From the NCBI GenBank assembly GCA_963750495.1, contig CAVVQV010000003.1, positions 88,109 to 152,108 of the forward strand: 64,000 bases of DNA, in the 5' to 3' direction. Origin of the DNA: JANLYC01 sp963750495 (GTDB lineage: Bacteria; Actinomycetota; Actinomycetes; Propionibacteriales; Nocardioidaceae). Position 1 is the first letter of the stretch, and every line of letters begins with the position of its first letter. The notes under the pieces were generated by a model. It was not told where the DNA came from. It saw only the letters and a list, made by a program, of their open reading frames with translations, and did no database searches. Shown piece after piece: positions 1 to 7,678 of this stretch. The position numbers were made by a program, and so were the translations under genes.

Positions 1-20
1 GGCTTGTGAACTAGGCAAGC
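1..20. repeat. Edge copy of an intergenic palindromic repeat
   Basis: The first 20 bases closely match the right arm of the perfect palindrome at 5565-5610 (core ACTAGGCAA), and the similarity continues into the AGGGCCA that follows. It lies 26 bp beyond the pstB stop codon, so it probably marks the 3' end of the pst operon. The other arm would be outside the window. Confidence 0.5.
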
Positions 21-46
21 ACCAAGGGCCACGCGGGAAAGCGAGG

Positions 47-826
47 TCAGCCGAAGCGGCCGGAGATGTAGGCCTCGGTGGCGTCGTTCTCGGGGTTGGA
101 GAAGATCGTGGTGGTGGGGCCGAACTCGATCAGCTTGCCGGGCTTGCCGACGCCGGCGAGGTTGAAGAACGCTGTGGTCTCCGAGACCCGGGCCGCCTGC
201 TGCATGTTGTGCGTGACGATCACGATCGTGTAGTTGTCCTTGAGCTCGTGGATCAAGTCCTCGATCGCGCTCGTCGAGATCGGGTCGAGGGCCGAGCACG
301 GCTCGTCCATGAGCAGCACCTCGGGCTCGACGGCAATGGCCCGCGCAATGCACAACCGCTGCTGCTGCCCACCGGACAGGCTCGAGCCGGGCTTGTCCAG
401 ACGGTCCTTGACCTCGTTCCAGAGGTTGGCCTGCCGAAGGGCCCGCTCAGCCAGGTCGAACGCGTCGGCCTTCTTCAGGCGCTTGCTGTTGAGACGGAGT
501 CCGGCGAGGACGTTCTCGAGGATCGACATCGTGGGGAACGGGTTGGGGCGCTGGAAGACCATGCCGATCTGACGGCGTACTTCGACCGGGTCGACGTCCG
601 GGTCGTACAGGTCGTTGCCGTCGATCATGATCTTGCCGTCGATCCGAGCACCGGGAATCACCTCGTGCATCCGGTTCAGCGAACGCAGGAAGGTCGACTT
701 GCCACAGCCGGAGGGACCGATGAGAGCGGAGACCGACCGTGCGGCCAAGGGGATCGTGACGCCCTCGACGGCGAGGAAGTCGCGGTAATAGATGTCGAGG
801 TCGCTGACATCGATGCTCTTCGCCAT
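47..826 (-). CDS. pstB: Phosphate ABC transporter ATP-binding protein PstB
   Basis: Cytoplasmic ATPase (259 aa) that powers phosphate import through PstC-PstA. Walker A GPSGCGKST is at residues 37-45, the Q-loop glutamine at about 92, the ABC signature LSGGQQQ at 150-156, Walker B LLMDEP at 171-176 and the switch histidine at 206. Length and the FQRPNPFP segment are typical of PstB. It is the last gene of pstS-C-A-B in the window and starts 2 bp after the pstA stop. phoU, often next, would lie outside the window. Identification is secure. Confidence 0.98.
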   Translation of the reverse strand: MAKSIDVSDLDIYYRDFLAVEGVTIPLAARSVSALIGPSGCGKSTFLRSLNRMHEVIPGARIDGKIMIDGNDLYDPDVDPVEVRRQIGMVFQRPNPFPTMSILENVLAGLRLNSKRLKKADAFDLAERALRQANLWNEVKDRLDKPGSSLSGGQQQRLCIARAIAVEPEVLLMDEPCSALDPISTSAIEDLIHELKDNYTIVIVTHNMQQAARVSETTAFFNLAGVGKPGKLIEFGPTTTIFSNPENDATEAYISGRFG

Positions 827-828
827 GG

Positions 829-1917
829 TTACGCCTTCGTCTTGGGTGAGAAGTAGTACGAGATCAGTCGCGCCACCAGGTTCAGCAGCATGATGATGAT
901 CGTCAGCACGAGCGCAGCTCCCCAGGCCCGCTCGACACCGAACTCGGGCGGGAAGCCCGGGTTCTTGTACTGGCTATAAATGTAAACCGGAAGGGTCATG
1001 ATCCGACCCTCGAACAGGTTGAAATTCGTGGAATCGGTGGCTCCGCAGATGATCAGGAGCGGCGCGGTCTCGCCGATGACACGGGCGATGGCGATCGTGA
1101 TCCCGGTGACGATGCCCGCCATCGCGGTCGGAAGGACGACCTTGGCGATCGTCCGCCACTTCGAGACTCCCAGGGCGTAGGACGCCTCACGCAGCTCGTT
1201 GGGGACCAGCTTGAGCATCTCCTCGCTCGAACGGACCACGAGCGGGATCATGAGCACCGACAAGGCGACCGAGCCACCAAAGCCCATCCGGACGCCTTCG
1301 CCGAAGAAGATGACGAAGAGCGCATAGGCGAACAGGCCGGCGACGATGGACGGGATTCCCGTCATCACGTCGACCAGGAGTGTGATCCAGCGGGCCATCC
1401 GCCCGCCGCCGTACTCCACCAGGTAGATCCCGGTGAGCAGGCCGATCGGGATGGACAGAGCAGCCGCCATGCCGGTAACGAGCAGCGTGCCCCAAGCCGC
1501 GTGGTAGATGCCGCCCCCCTCGCCGACGACGTTGCGCATCGACGCGGTGAGGAAGGTGCTGTTGAGCGCGGGTGCTCCTCTGCTCACGACTTCGAAGAGC
1601 AGCGTGCCCAGCGGCAACAGGGCGATGGCGAATGCGGTCGTGATCATGACGGTCGCGAAGCGGTCGACGCTCCTGCGCGAGCTCTCGACCACGCGTGAAG
1701 CCACGGTCAGGGCGATGATGAAGGTCAACCATCCGACGACGACGGACAGCGCCGCCCCCCAGCCGACGGCTTTGTGCAGAAGCGTCGCCACGGCGAGTCC
1801 GCCGCCCAGCAGCGCCCAGGGAGCCCAACGCGGCAGCGGGGGCGCATGCAGTCGCTGCTCGAGCCCGCTCCGGTCCAGCCGGTCGCGGGGAGGCTCTGTG
1901 GTGACGGAGCCGGCCAT
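829..1917 (-). CDS. pstA: Phosphate ABC transporter permease PstA
   Basis: Inner-membrane permease (362 aa) that forms the phosphate channel with PstC. It has a cytoplasmic N-terminal tail of about 40 residues, two early membrane helices and then the conserved binding-protein-dependent permease core. The EAA-like loop (REASYALGVSKWRTIAKVVLP) contacts PstB. The ATG lies 1 bp past the pstC stop codon, so translation is almost certainly coupled. The N-terminal part is somewhat longer than in E. coli PstA, as is common in actinobacteria. Confidence 0.97.
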   Translation of the reverse strand: MAGSVTTEPPRDRLDRSGLEQRLHAPPLPRWAPWALLGGGLAVATLLHKAVGWGAALSVVVGWLTFIIALTVASRVVESSRRSVDRFATVMITTAFAIALLPLGTLLFEVVSRGAPALNSTFLTASMRNVVGEGGGIYHAAWGTLLVTGMAAALSIPIGLLTGIYLVEYGGGRMARWITLLVDVMTGIPSIVAGLFAYALFVIFFGEGVRMGFGGSVALSVLMIPLVVRSSEEMLKLVPNELREASYALGVSKWRTIAKVVLPTAMAGIVTGITIAIARVIGETAPLLIICGATDSTNFNLFEGRIMTLPVYIYSQYKNPGFPPEFGVERAWGAALVLTIIIMLLNLVARLISYYFSPKTKA

Positions 1918-1918
1918 G

Positions 1919-2860
1919 TCAGTTGGCTCCGGAGAACTGGCTTCGACGCGCGACGATCGCCCGGGCGATGAAGTTGACGCCGAACGTGATGACGAACAGC
2001 ACCAGACCCGTTGCCACCAGGGCGTTGACCTCGACCCCGCTCGCCTCGGGGAACTTCAGGGCGATGTTGGCGGCGATCGTGCTCGGGTTGCTGTTGGTGA
2101 TCAGGTTGACCGAAACGACGCCGGTCGTCGACAGCACGGTGGCCACGGCCATCGTCTCGCCGAGGGCCCGTCCGAGGCCGAGCATCGCGGCGCTCACCAT
2201 GCCGGAGCGTGCGTAGGGGAACACCGTCATCCGCACCATTTCCCAGCGCGTCGCGCCGAGCGCCAGCGCCGCCTCCTCGTGCAGGCGGGGCGTCTGCAGG
2301 AAGATCTCGCGGCAGAGCGCGGTCACGATGGGCAGGATCATCACAGCCAGCACGATCCCGACAGTGAGGATCGTTCGGCCCGTCACGGATGCGGGCCCGG
2401 CGAACAGCGGGATGAAGCTGGCGTGCTCATCGAGCCAGACGTACAGCGGCACCATTCGAGGCGCGAGGTAGAAGATGCCCCACAGGCCATAGACGATGCT
2501 CGGGACGGCTGCCAGCAGGTCGACCAGGTAGCCGAGCGGCGCCGCGAGCCGGCGTGGGGCGTAGTGCGAGATGAACAGGGCGACCCCGATGGACAGCGGC
2601 GTTGCGATCAGGAGCGCCAGCGCGGCGGCCAGCAGGGTGCCGAAGACCAGCGGCCAGATGTAGGCCACGATCCCGTCGCCGCCAGGGATCTCGTCGGCGT
2701 TCGCAGTGAAAGCCGGTATGCCCTCGTAGGTCAGGAACAGTGCGACGCCCGCCAGCGTGAGCAGGATCAGCGCGCCGGCTCCGGTGGCGAAACCGGAGAA
2801 GATCCGGTCGCCGCGGCTACGCGGGGGCCGGGTCTTGGCTTCGCCGGTCGTGCTGGCCAT
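1919..2860 (-). CDS. pstC: Phosphate ABC transporter permease PstC
   Basis: Permease partner of PstA (313 aa) with about six membrane helices. The cytoplasmic EAA-type loop EEAALALGATRWEMVRMTVF is followed by GRALGETMAVATVL, the usual PstC signature. It is separated from pstS by 89 bp containing a strong hairpin (2900-2942), which suggests the permease and ATPase genes are transcribed at a lower level than pstS. A GAAGGCG stretch just upstream of the ATG can serve as ribosome-binding site. Confidence 0.97.
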   Translation of the reverse strand: MASTTGEAKTRPPRSRGDRIFSGFATGAGALILLTLAGVALFLTYEGIPAFTANADEIPGGDGIVAYIWPLVFGTLLAAALALLIATPLSIGVALFISHYAPRRLAAPLGYLVDLLAAVPSIVYGLWGIFYLAPRMVPLYVWLDEHASFIPLFAGPASVTGRTILTVGIVLAVMILPIVTALCREIFLQTPRLHEEAALALGATRWEMVRMTVFPYARSGMVSAAMLGLGRALGETMAVATVLSTTGVVSVNLITNSNPSTIAANIALKFPEASGVEVNALVATGLVLFVITFGVNFIARAIVARRSQFSGAN

Positions 2861-2899
2861 CGGTTGCGCCTTCAGTCAGGGGTCTGAAACGGAAAAGCA

Positions 2900-2942
2900 T
2901 CTCGTGGGTTGCCCACACGCTCGGTGCGGGCAACCCACGAGA
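2900..2942 (-). terminator. Intercistronic hairpin between pstS and pstC
   Basis: A perfect 15-bp inverted repeat (TCTCGTGGGTTGCCC, arms 2900-2914 and 2928-2942) with a 13-nt loop lies 8 bp beyond the pstS stop codon. On the minus strand it is followed by GATGCTTTTCC, a short T-rich run. It fits a leaky terminator or an RNA-stabilising stem that keeps binding protein in excess over the permease. The structure is seen; the role is inferred from other pst operons. Confidence 0.75.
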
Positions 2943-2949
2943 GATGAGG

Positions 2950-4050
2950 TTACTTGGCCGAGATCGAGTCGATCGCGGCCTGGGCCTTCTGTCGGATGCT
3001 GTCGCTGATCGGAGCCGAACCCGCAGCCGAGCTGGCCGCGCTCTGACCGTCGGCGCTCACCACGTAGGACGCGAAGCCCTTGACCAGGTCAGCCTTGCCT
3101 GCGTCGTACTTCGAGCAGTACATCTGGTACGAAACCAGCACGATCGGGTAGATGCCCGTGCCGTCCGGCGTCCGGTTGACCGTGATCGCGAGGTCGCTGG
3201 CGGCCCGTCCGGAGACCGGGGTGGACTCGTCGAGGACCTTGGCCGCGGCTTCAGCGGTCGGGCCGACGAAGTCGCCACCCTGGCCGATCAGCGCCTTGCC
3301 GAGGTCGCCGGCCTGGCTTGCGTCGGCGTACCCGATGGTGCCCTCGCCGCCCTTGACGGCTGAGACGACGCCGGAGGTGCCGTCAGCGGCCTCGCCGCCC
3401 TTGACCGGCCACGTCTCGACCGAGCCGAAGGTCCAGTCGGAGCCTGCGGCCTGCGAGAGGTAGTCGGTGAAGTTCGCGGTGGTGCCGGACTCGTCCGACC
3501 GGTGCACGGGGGTGATCTTGGTGCTGGGCAGGGACGCGTCCGGGTTGTCGGTCTTGATGGCCGCGTCGTCCCACGTCGTGATCTTGCCCGCCATGATCTG
3601 AGCCAACGTTGCGGGCGACAGCTGCAGGTCGCTGACGTCAGGCAGGTTGTAGATGACCGCAATCGGGCTGACGTAGACCGGGATCTCGATCGGGTCGCCG
3701 CCGCAGGTCTTCTGGGCCTGGGTGAGCTCGTCGTCGCTCAAGTAGTCGTCGGAGCCGGCGAACGAAACGCCGCCCGCGAGGAACTGCTCGCGGCCGCCGC
3801 CGGAGCCGACCGCGTCGTAGTTGACGGTCGTGGCGGAGTTTGCGCCTTGGAATCCGGCCTTCCACGCGGCCATGGCGGCCTCCTGGGCGGTCGAACCCGC
3901 GCCGCTGAGCGTCCCGGAGAGGTCGGAGCCGCCTCCTCCGTTACCGCCGGAGTCGCTCTCATTGCTGGCGCCGCATGCGCTCATGCCGAGCGCCACGGTC
4001 AGCGCGACGGCGCTGATCTTGGCGGCGCGTGGCAGGGAGTTGTACTTCAC
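2950..4050 (-). CDS. pstS: Phosphate-binding lipoprotein PstS
   Basis: Extracytoplasmic phosphate receptor (366 aa), membrane-anchored as a lipoprotein. The chosen start is the GTG at 4050, preceded by GAGAGGGAC, rather than the ATG at 4089. This gives a signal peptide ending in MSAC, with Cys26 as the lipidated residue, then an Asp/Gly/Ser-rich linker. The GAGSTAQEAA motif at the start of the mature domain and the DESGTTANF segment are PstS phosphate-binding loops. It is the first gene of the operon behind a PHO-box-like promoter. Confidence 0.96.
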   Translation of the reverse strand: MKYNSLPRAAKISAVALTVALGMSACGASNESDSGGNGGGGSDLSGTLSGAGSTAQEAAMAAWKAGFQGANSATTVNYDAVGSGGGREQFLAGGVSFAGSDDYLSDDELTQAQKTCGGDPIEIPVYVSPIAVIYNLPDVSDLQLSPATLAQIMAGKITTWDDAAIKTDNPDASLPSTKITPVHRSDESGTTANFTDYLSQAAGSDWTFGSVETWPVKGGEAADGTSGVVSAVKGGEGTIGYADASQAGDLGKALIGQGGDFVGPTAEAAAKVLDESTPVSGRAASDLAITVNRTPDGTGIYPIVLVSYQMYCSKYDAGKADLVKGFASYVVSADGQSAASSAAGSAPISDSIRQKAQAAIDSISAK

Positions 4051-4100
4051 GTCAGGCGTCCCTCTCTGGGAGTCTGCAGGAATGTTCAATTACACCTGTG

Positions 4101-4155
4101 ACGCTAGGGAGTGCAGGTGACTGAACTGGTGGGCGTCGGTTAACGGCGGGTGAAC
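4101..4155 (-). promoter_or_regulatory. PHO box and -10 element of the pst operon
   Basis: On the minus strand two adjacent 11-nt direct repeats, GTTCACCCGCC and GTTAACCGACG (4155-4134), match the GTTCACC-type repeats bound by PhoP in Streptomyces. A TAGCGT -10 box lies at 4106-4101, about 28 bp downstream, so the activator would sit over and upstream of the -35 position. The predicted 5' leader of pstS is about 45 nt. Activation under phosphate starvation is inferred. Confidence 0.65.
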
Positions 4156-4262
4156 GGTTGCGGGCGGTTCGTCATCCCGAATCGACGCTTTGCGCCTTGA
4201 AGCTGCGGACGTCACGTGAACGAGGCCGCGGCAGGCGCCCACGCACTCAGGCGCGGGACGGG

Positions 4263-4868
4263 TCAGCCGAGGTGGAACGAGCCGATCGTTCCCAGGCCCG
4301 ACAGGAGGCCCACACCGGTGAGCACCGCACACGCGACGACGGCCGACACGACCCATGTTCGCTGCCGGAAGGCTCGTACGAAACCGATGCCCAGGGCTCC
4401 CCAGAGCAGGCCCTCGACGAAGAACCAGGGCTCGTTGAGGAGCAGGTCCTCCAGGTCAGCCAGCTGCCGATCGAACGAGCGCCACACCGTGGGCGGCAGT
4501 TGTGTCGGTCGTACGCCGGTCACGCTGAGCAGCCGCAGCAAGATGTCGACCAGCGCGTGCATGCAGCAGCCGACCGCCCCCATCCAGCCGAGGGCCGGTA
4601 GTGCTCGGCGAAGTGGCGCCATCCGGAGCGCGATCAGCGGTAGCACCCCGGCGAAGGCGATGACCCCAGCCCCGACGGCGTTGATGACGCGGTACTGACC
4701 TGGTGAAACCGGCTCGCCGATCTGGCCGATCTGACCTCCGAACGCGTAGTACGCCCGGTATCCGGCATACGCAAAGGACCACACCGCCAGGGGGAGAGCG
4801 GCCTGTGACCCGGTGACCGCCCAAGAGCGCCGCCGGCCGACCGAGGAAGGGGTGTGCGTCTCGACCAT
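4263..4868 (-). CDS. Integral membrane protein of unknown function
   Basis: A 201-residue protein with about four hydrophobic segments (near residues 18-36, 62-82, 95-115 and 160-195). ATG 4868 (MVETHTPSS) is chosen because the 46 residues upstream lack protein-like composition. A WSFAYAGYRAYYAFGG segment in helix 1 resembles actinobacterial multi-helix proteins annotated only as hypothetical. It sits alone between pstS and a divergent secreted-protein gene. No clear Shine-Dalgarno was found, and no function can be assigned. Confidence 0.7.
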   Translation of the reverse strand: MVETHTPSSVGRRRSWAVTGSQAALPLAVWSFAYAGYRAYYAFGGQIGQIGEPVSPGQYRVINAVGAGVIAFAGVLPLIALRMAPLRRALPALGWMGAVGCCMHALVDILLRLLSVTGVRPTQLPPTVWRSFDRQLADLEDLLLNEPWFFVEGLLWGALGIGFVRAFRQRTWVVSAVVACAVLTGVGLLSGLGTIGSFHLG

Positions 4869-5071
4869 GATCGTTCTATTTTGTGGGGCAAAGTGCGCGG
4901 TCGTCACTTCTTTTCCACGTAAGGGTCGGGACTGACGGGCGGCAGCGGCCTCCGGTGACGTTGCGAAATCGTTGCCTTGGCGAACAACCATTTCGGTGGT
5001 TCGCACGTCTTGAGCAGGTGAGGAGCCGCAAAGGCCGGCTCTCGACTCGCCGCTTCCTTTGGGGGATTTCC

Positions 5072-5467
5072 ATGAATGTTCGTCGTGCTGCCGCTGCTGT
5101 TGTCATCGGCTCGCTCGTTCCGCTGACCGGGGCCGTTGCGGCCCACGCCGACTCAGCGACCACACAGCCGTACCGGATCAGCGTCCACGTCTCCGACTCC
5201 ACTCCCGCCAGCGGCGAGCAGTTCGTCGTGCGGGGGACGTTCGGGACCAAGTCGGCAGCCGCGGCCGACCGGCCCGTGAAGGTGCAGGCCTACCAGGGCG
5301 GGTCGTGGCACCAGCTGACCGGGGCCGTCGTGAAGACCAACAGCGAAGGTGCCTACCGTTGCCGCGTCATCCTGTCGCAGAGCGGCAAGCGCCTGCTTCG
5401 TGTCGTGGGCGTCACGGCCAAGGGGACAAGGAACGCGTTCCACAAGTTCACCGTCACGGTCAGCTGA
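5072..5467 (+). CDS. Small secreted protein, probable beta-sandwich
   Basis: A 131-residue exported protein. ATG 5072 follows a GGGGGA ribosome-binding site by 5 nt and opens a Sec signal peptide (MNVRRAAAAVVIGSL ... AAHADS, cleavage near residue 28). The mature part has repeated polar/hydrophobic alternation with YRCRVILSQSGKRLLRVVG and a final FTVTV strand, the look of an Ig-like or carboxypeptidase-regulatory-like sandwich. It may bind cell surface or polymer. No catalytic motif was seen. The 63 upstream residues open in the same frame are rejected as non-coding. Confidence 0.75.
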   Translation: MNVRRAAAAVVIGSLVPLTGAVAAHADSATTQPYRISVHVSDSTPASGEQFVVRGTFGTKSAAAADRPVKVQAYQGGSWHQLTGAVVKTNSEGAYRCRVILSQSGKRLLRVVGVTAKGTRNAFHKFTVTVS

Positions 5468-5523
5468 CGAGCTCCCCGGCATACGGCTGCGTCGTGCTGG
5501 GGGGAGAGCGTCGGTGGCCATGC

Positions 5524-5543
5524 GTTTGCCTGGTCAACAAGGC
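5524..5543. repeat. Degenerate half-copy of the 5565-5610 palindrome
   Basis: The sequence GTTTGCCTGGTCAACAAGGC resembles the left arm of the following palindrome with a few changes and lies 41 bp before it. Together with the copy at 1-20 it shows that this arm is repeated. Confidence 0.5.
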
Positions 5544-5564
5544 AGATACCCACTGACCGCGGCA

Positions 5565-5610
5565 CGTTTGCCTAGTGAACAAGCCACCTGGCTTGTTCAC
5601 TAGGCAAACG
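5565..5610. terminator. Perfect 21-bp palindrome between convergent genes
   Basis: Arms 5565-5585 and 5590-5610 are perfectly complementary over 21 bp with a 4-nt ACCT loop. The stem sits between the ends of the secreted-protein gene and the M3 peptidase gene, so it can act as a terminator in both directions. It lacks a clear T-run and has relatives at 1-20 and 5524-5543, so it may also belong to a dispersed palindromic repeat family. Confidence 0.7.
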
Positions 5611-5646
5611 CCTAGGGCCAGGGAGGCAGGTGCGGGTGGCGAGGGG

Positions 5647-7596
5647 TCAGGTGTTGAGCCAGCGGGTCCAGGCGTCGATCGTGTACGGGCGGCCGAGGAA
5701 GTCCTCGACCAGGTCGGCGGCGTCGCGTCGACCGCCGGCCGCCAGCACGCGGTCCCGGTAGCGCCTGGCCGTCCCGGGCTCGAACAGGTCGTCGGTGTCG
5801 AACGCCGAGAACAGGTCCTTCGCGATGACGAGGCTCCACATGTACGTGTAGTACCCGGACGTGTACCCCTCGAGGTGACCGAACGACGCGTGGAAATGCG
5901 TCCCGTCGACGAACGGGAAGACGTCGTACTCCGCCTGCAGCCGCTCCACGTACGCCGTCAGGTCGTCCACCTCGGCCAGGTCGGCCCGATGCAGGTAGTA
6001 CGAGACCGCCGCGTAGAACATCTGGGTCCGGGCCCAGTAACCCTTCCCGAACTCGTTGGCGGCACGCATCTTCGCGACGAGCTCGACCGGGATCGGCTCG
6101 CCCTCCGCGTCGACGGCGAACGTCCGGAGCACGTCGGCGTCCCACGCCCACTCCTCGAGCAGTTGCGACGGCGCCTCGACGAAGTCCCACTCGGTGGTCA
6201 CCCCGGAGAACCGTGCCCACTCCTGCCGCCCTGCGATCACGTGGTGGATGAGGTGACCGAACTCGTGGAAGAGCGTCACCACGTCGCGATGCTCCATCAG
6301 TCCGCGCGGGAAGTTGCAGACCAGCACCCCCTCCGGCAGCTGATGACCGTTGACGCCCGGGGCGATGCTGAACTGCGCCGCGTGCTTGTACTTGCCCTCA
6401 CGCGGGTGCAGGTCGAGGTAGATCCGCCCGATCCGCGTCCCGTCGAGCTCGACGTCGTACGCCGTCACCTCGTCATGCCAACGGGGCGCGTCCGGCACCG
6501 GCCGGTAGGTGAGACCGAACAGTCGACCGGTCACGTCGAGCAGGCCCTGGCGTACCCGCGTGAAGTCGAAGTAGGTCCGGACCGTGTGGGCGTCGACGTC
6601 GTACTCCTCGCGACGCAGCACCTCCGCGTAGTAGGTGCTGTCGACGCGGTCGATGCTCGTCGCGTCGGGGTGATCACGCCGCAGCCGGGCGAGCAGCCTG
6701 TCCCGATCGCGTTCGCCGGAGGCGGCGGCCGCGCCGGTGACCTCGTCGACGAATGCCGCGATCGCGTCCCCCGAGCCGATCATCTTGACCTCGGCGTCGA
6801 AGTCGGGCCAGCTCTTGAAACCGAGCAACGCGGCGTGTTCGGCGCGCAGCGTCAACAGCTCACGCAGCAGCCCGTCGTTGGCCGGCCAGCCACGGTTGTG
6901 GAACGCCAACGTCATGGCGTGGCGCGCGGCACGGTCGTGGGCAAAGGTCAGCAGCGGGATCGCGTCGGGGTAGTCGGTCGTCACCTCGACCTGACCGTCT
7001 GCGCCGGCCGGATGAGTGGCTACGTAGTCCTCCGGGAGCCCGTCCAGCTGTGCGGGATCGAGCCGCACGCGGCGTACGTCGTCGCGGATGTTCTTGGCGA
7101 ACTCCTGGCCGATCAGCGTCTCGCGTTCCGCGAGGTCACGAAGCCGCTGGCGTCGGTCGGCACCGAGCTCGACGCCGGCCCGTCGGAAGTCCCGCAGCGT
7201 GCGATCGAGGACGCGGCGGGCATCCTCGTCGAGCCCGGAATCGTCGAGACCTGCGAACAGGGCATACAGATCGGCATCGAGCGTGAGCTCCGTCGAGAGC
7301 TTGCGGGCCTCCTGCATGGCTTCCTCGGCCTGTGTGCGCAGCGACTCGTGCAGGAGGACGTTGCTCGTCACCGAGGACGCCGAGATCGCGTTCGTGAGCG
7401 CCATCGTGGCCAGGTTCCACTGCGCAAGCACCTCAGCGGCGGGCACGTCGCCGGACAGCGTGTGCAGGTCGTCGGCGAGCCGGCGTACGCGGTCGAGCTG
7501 GTCGTTACAGCGTTCGACCAGCCACGCGGGCCAGCCGTCGTCGTCGATCGGCAGGGCGAGTGGGGTCAGCTCAGCAGGGTCTGGCGCGTTGTTCAC
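5647..7596 (-). CDS. M3 family zinc oligopeptidase
   Basis: Probably a cytoplasmic oligopeptidase (649 aa) of the thimet oligopeptidase/oligopeptidase A/Dcp family, degrading short peptides. The zinc motif HEFGH is at residues 444-448, with the third ligand Glu474 in DFVEAPSQ. No signal peptide is present. Length is normal for M3 enzymes. The GTG start at 7596 lies 6 nt after TAAGGT, indicating a leaderless mRNA. It is monocistronic, convergent with a secreted-protein gene and preceded by another minus-strand gene start at 8902. Exact substrate preference cannot be read from the sequence. Confidence 0.95.
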   Translation of the reverse strand: MNNAPDPAELTPLALPIDDDGWPAWLVERCNDQLDRVRRLADDLHTLSGDVPAAEVLAQWNLATMALTNAISASSVTSNVLLHESLRTQAEEAMQEARKLSTELTLDADLYALFAGLDDSGLDEDARRVLDRTLRDFRRAGVELGADRRQRLRDLAERETLIGQEFAKNIRDDVRRVRLDPAQLDGLPEDYVATHPAGADGQVEVTTDYPDAIPLLTFAHDRAARHAMTLAFHNRGWPANDGLLRELLTLRAEHAALLGFKSWPDFDAEVKMIGSGDAIAAFVDEVTGAAAASGERDRDRLLARLRRDHPDATSIDRVDSTYYAEVLRREEYDVDAHTVRTYFDFTRVRQGLLDVTGRLFGLTYRPVPDAPRWHDEVTAYDVELDGTRIGRIYLDLHPREGKYKHAAQFSIAPGVNGHQLPEGVLVCNFPRGLMEHRDVVTLFHEFGHLIHHVIAGRQEWARFSGVTTEWDFVEAPSQLLEEWAWDADVLRTFAVDAEGEPIPVELVAKMRAANEFGKGYWARTQMFYAAVSYYLHRADLAEVDDLTAYVERLQAEYDVFPFVDGTHFHASFGHLEGYTSGYYTYMWSLVIAKDLFSAFDTDDLFEPGTARRYRDRVLAAGGRRDAADLVEDFLGRPYTIDAWTRWLNT

Positions 7597-7602
7597 CCGT
7601 GC

Positions 7603-7608
7603 ACCTTA
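7603..7608 (-). promoter_or_regulatory. Leaderless -10 box of the M3 peptidase gene
   Basis: TAAGGT on the minus strand ends 6 nt before the GTG at 7596. This spacing recurs at many gene starts in the window and puts the first transcribed base at the start codon. Confidence 0.5.
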
Positions 7609-7678
7609 ATGCGGCGCCGGGGCCAGCAGAGATCGAGCGGCTCAGCCGGCTCGGCCGGCTCGACCGACGGGCCCGGGG

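Noticed and set aside
1508..2887. 459-codon plus-strand frame opposite pstA and pstC
   Set aside because: Antisense shadow; pstA and pstC are unambiguous.
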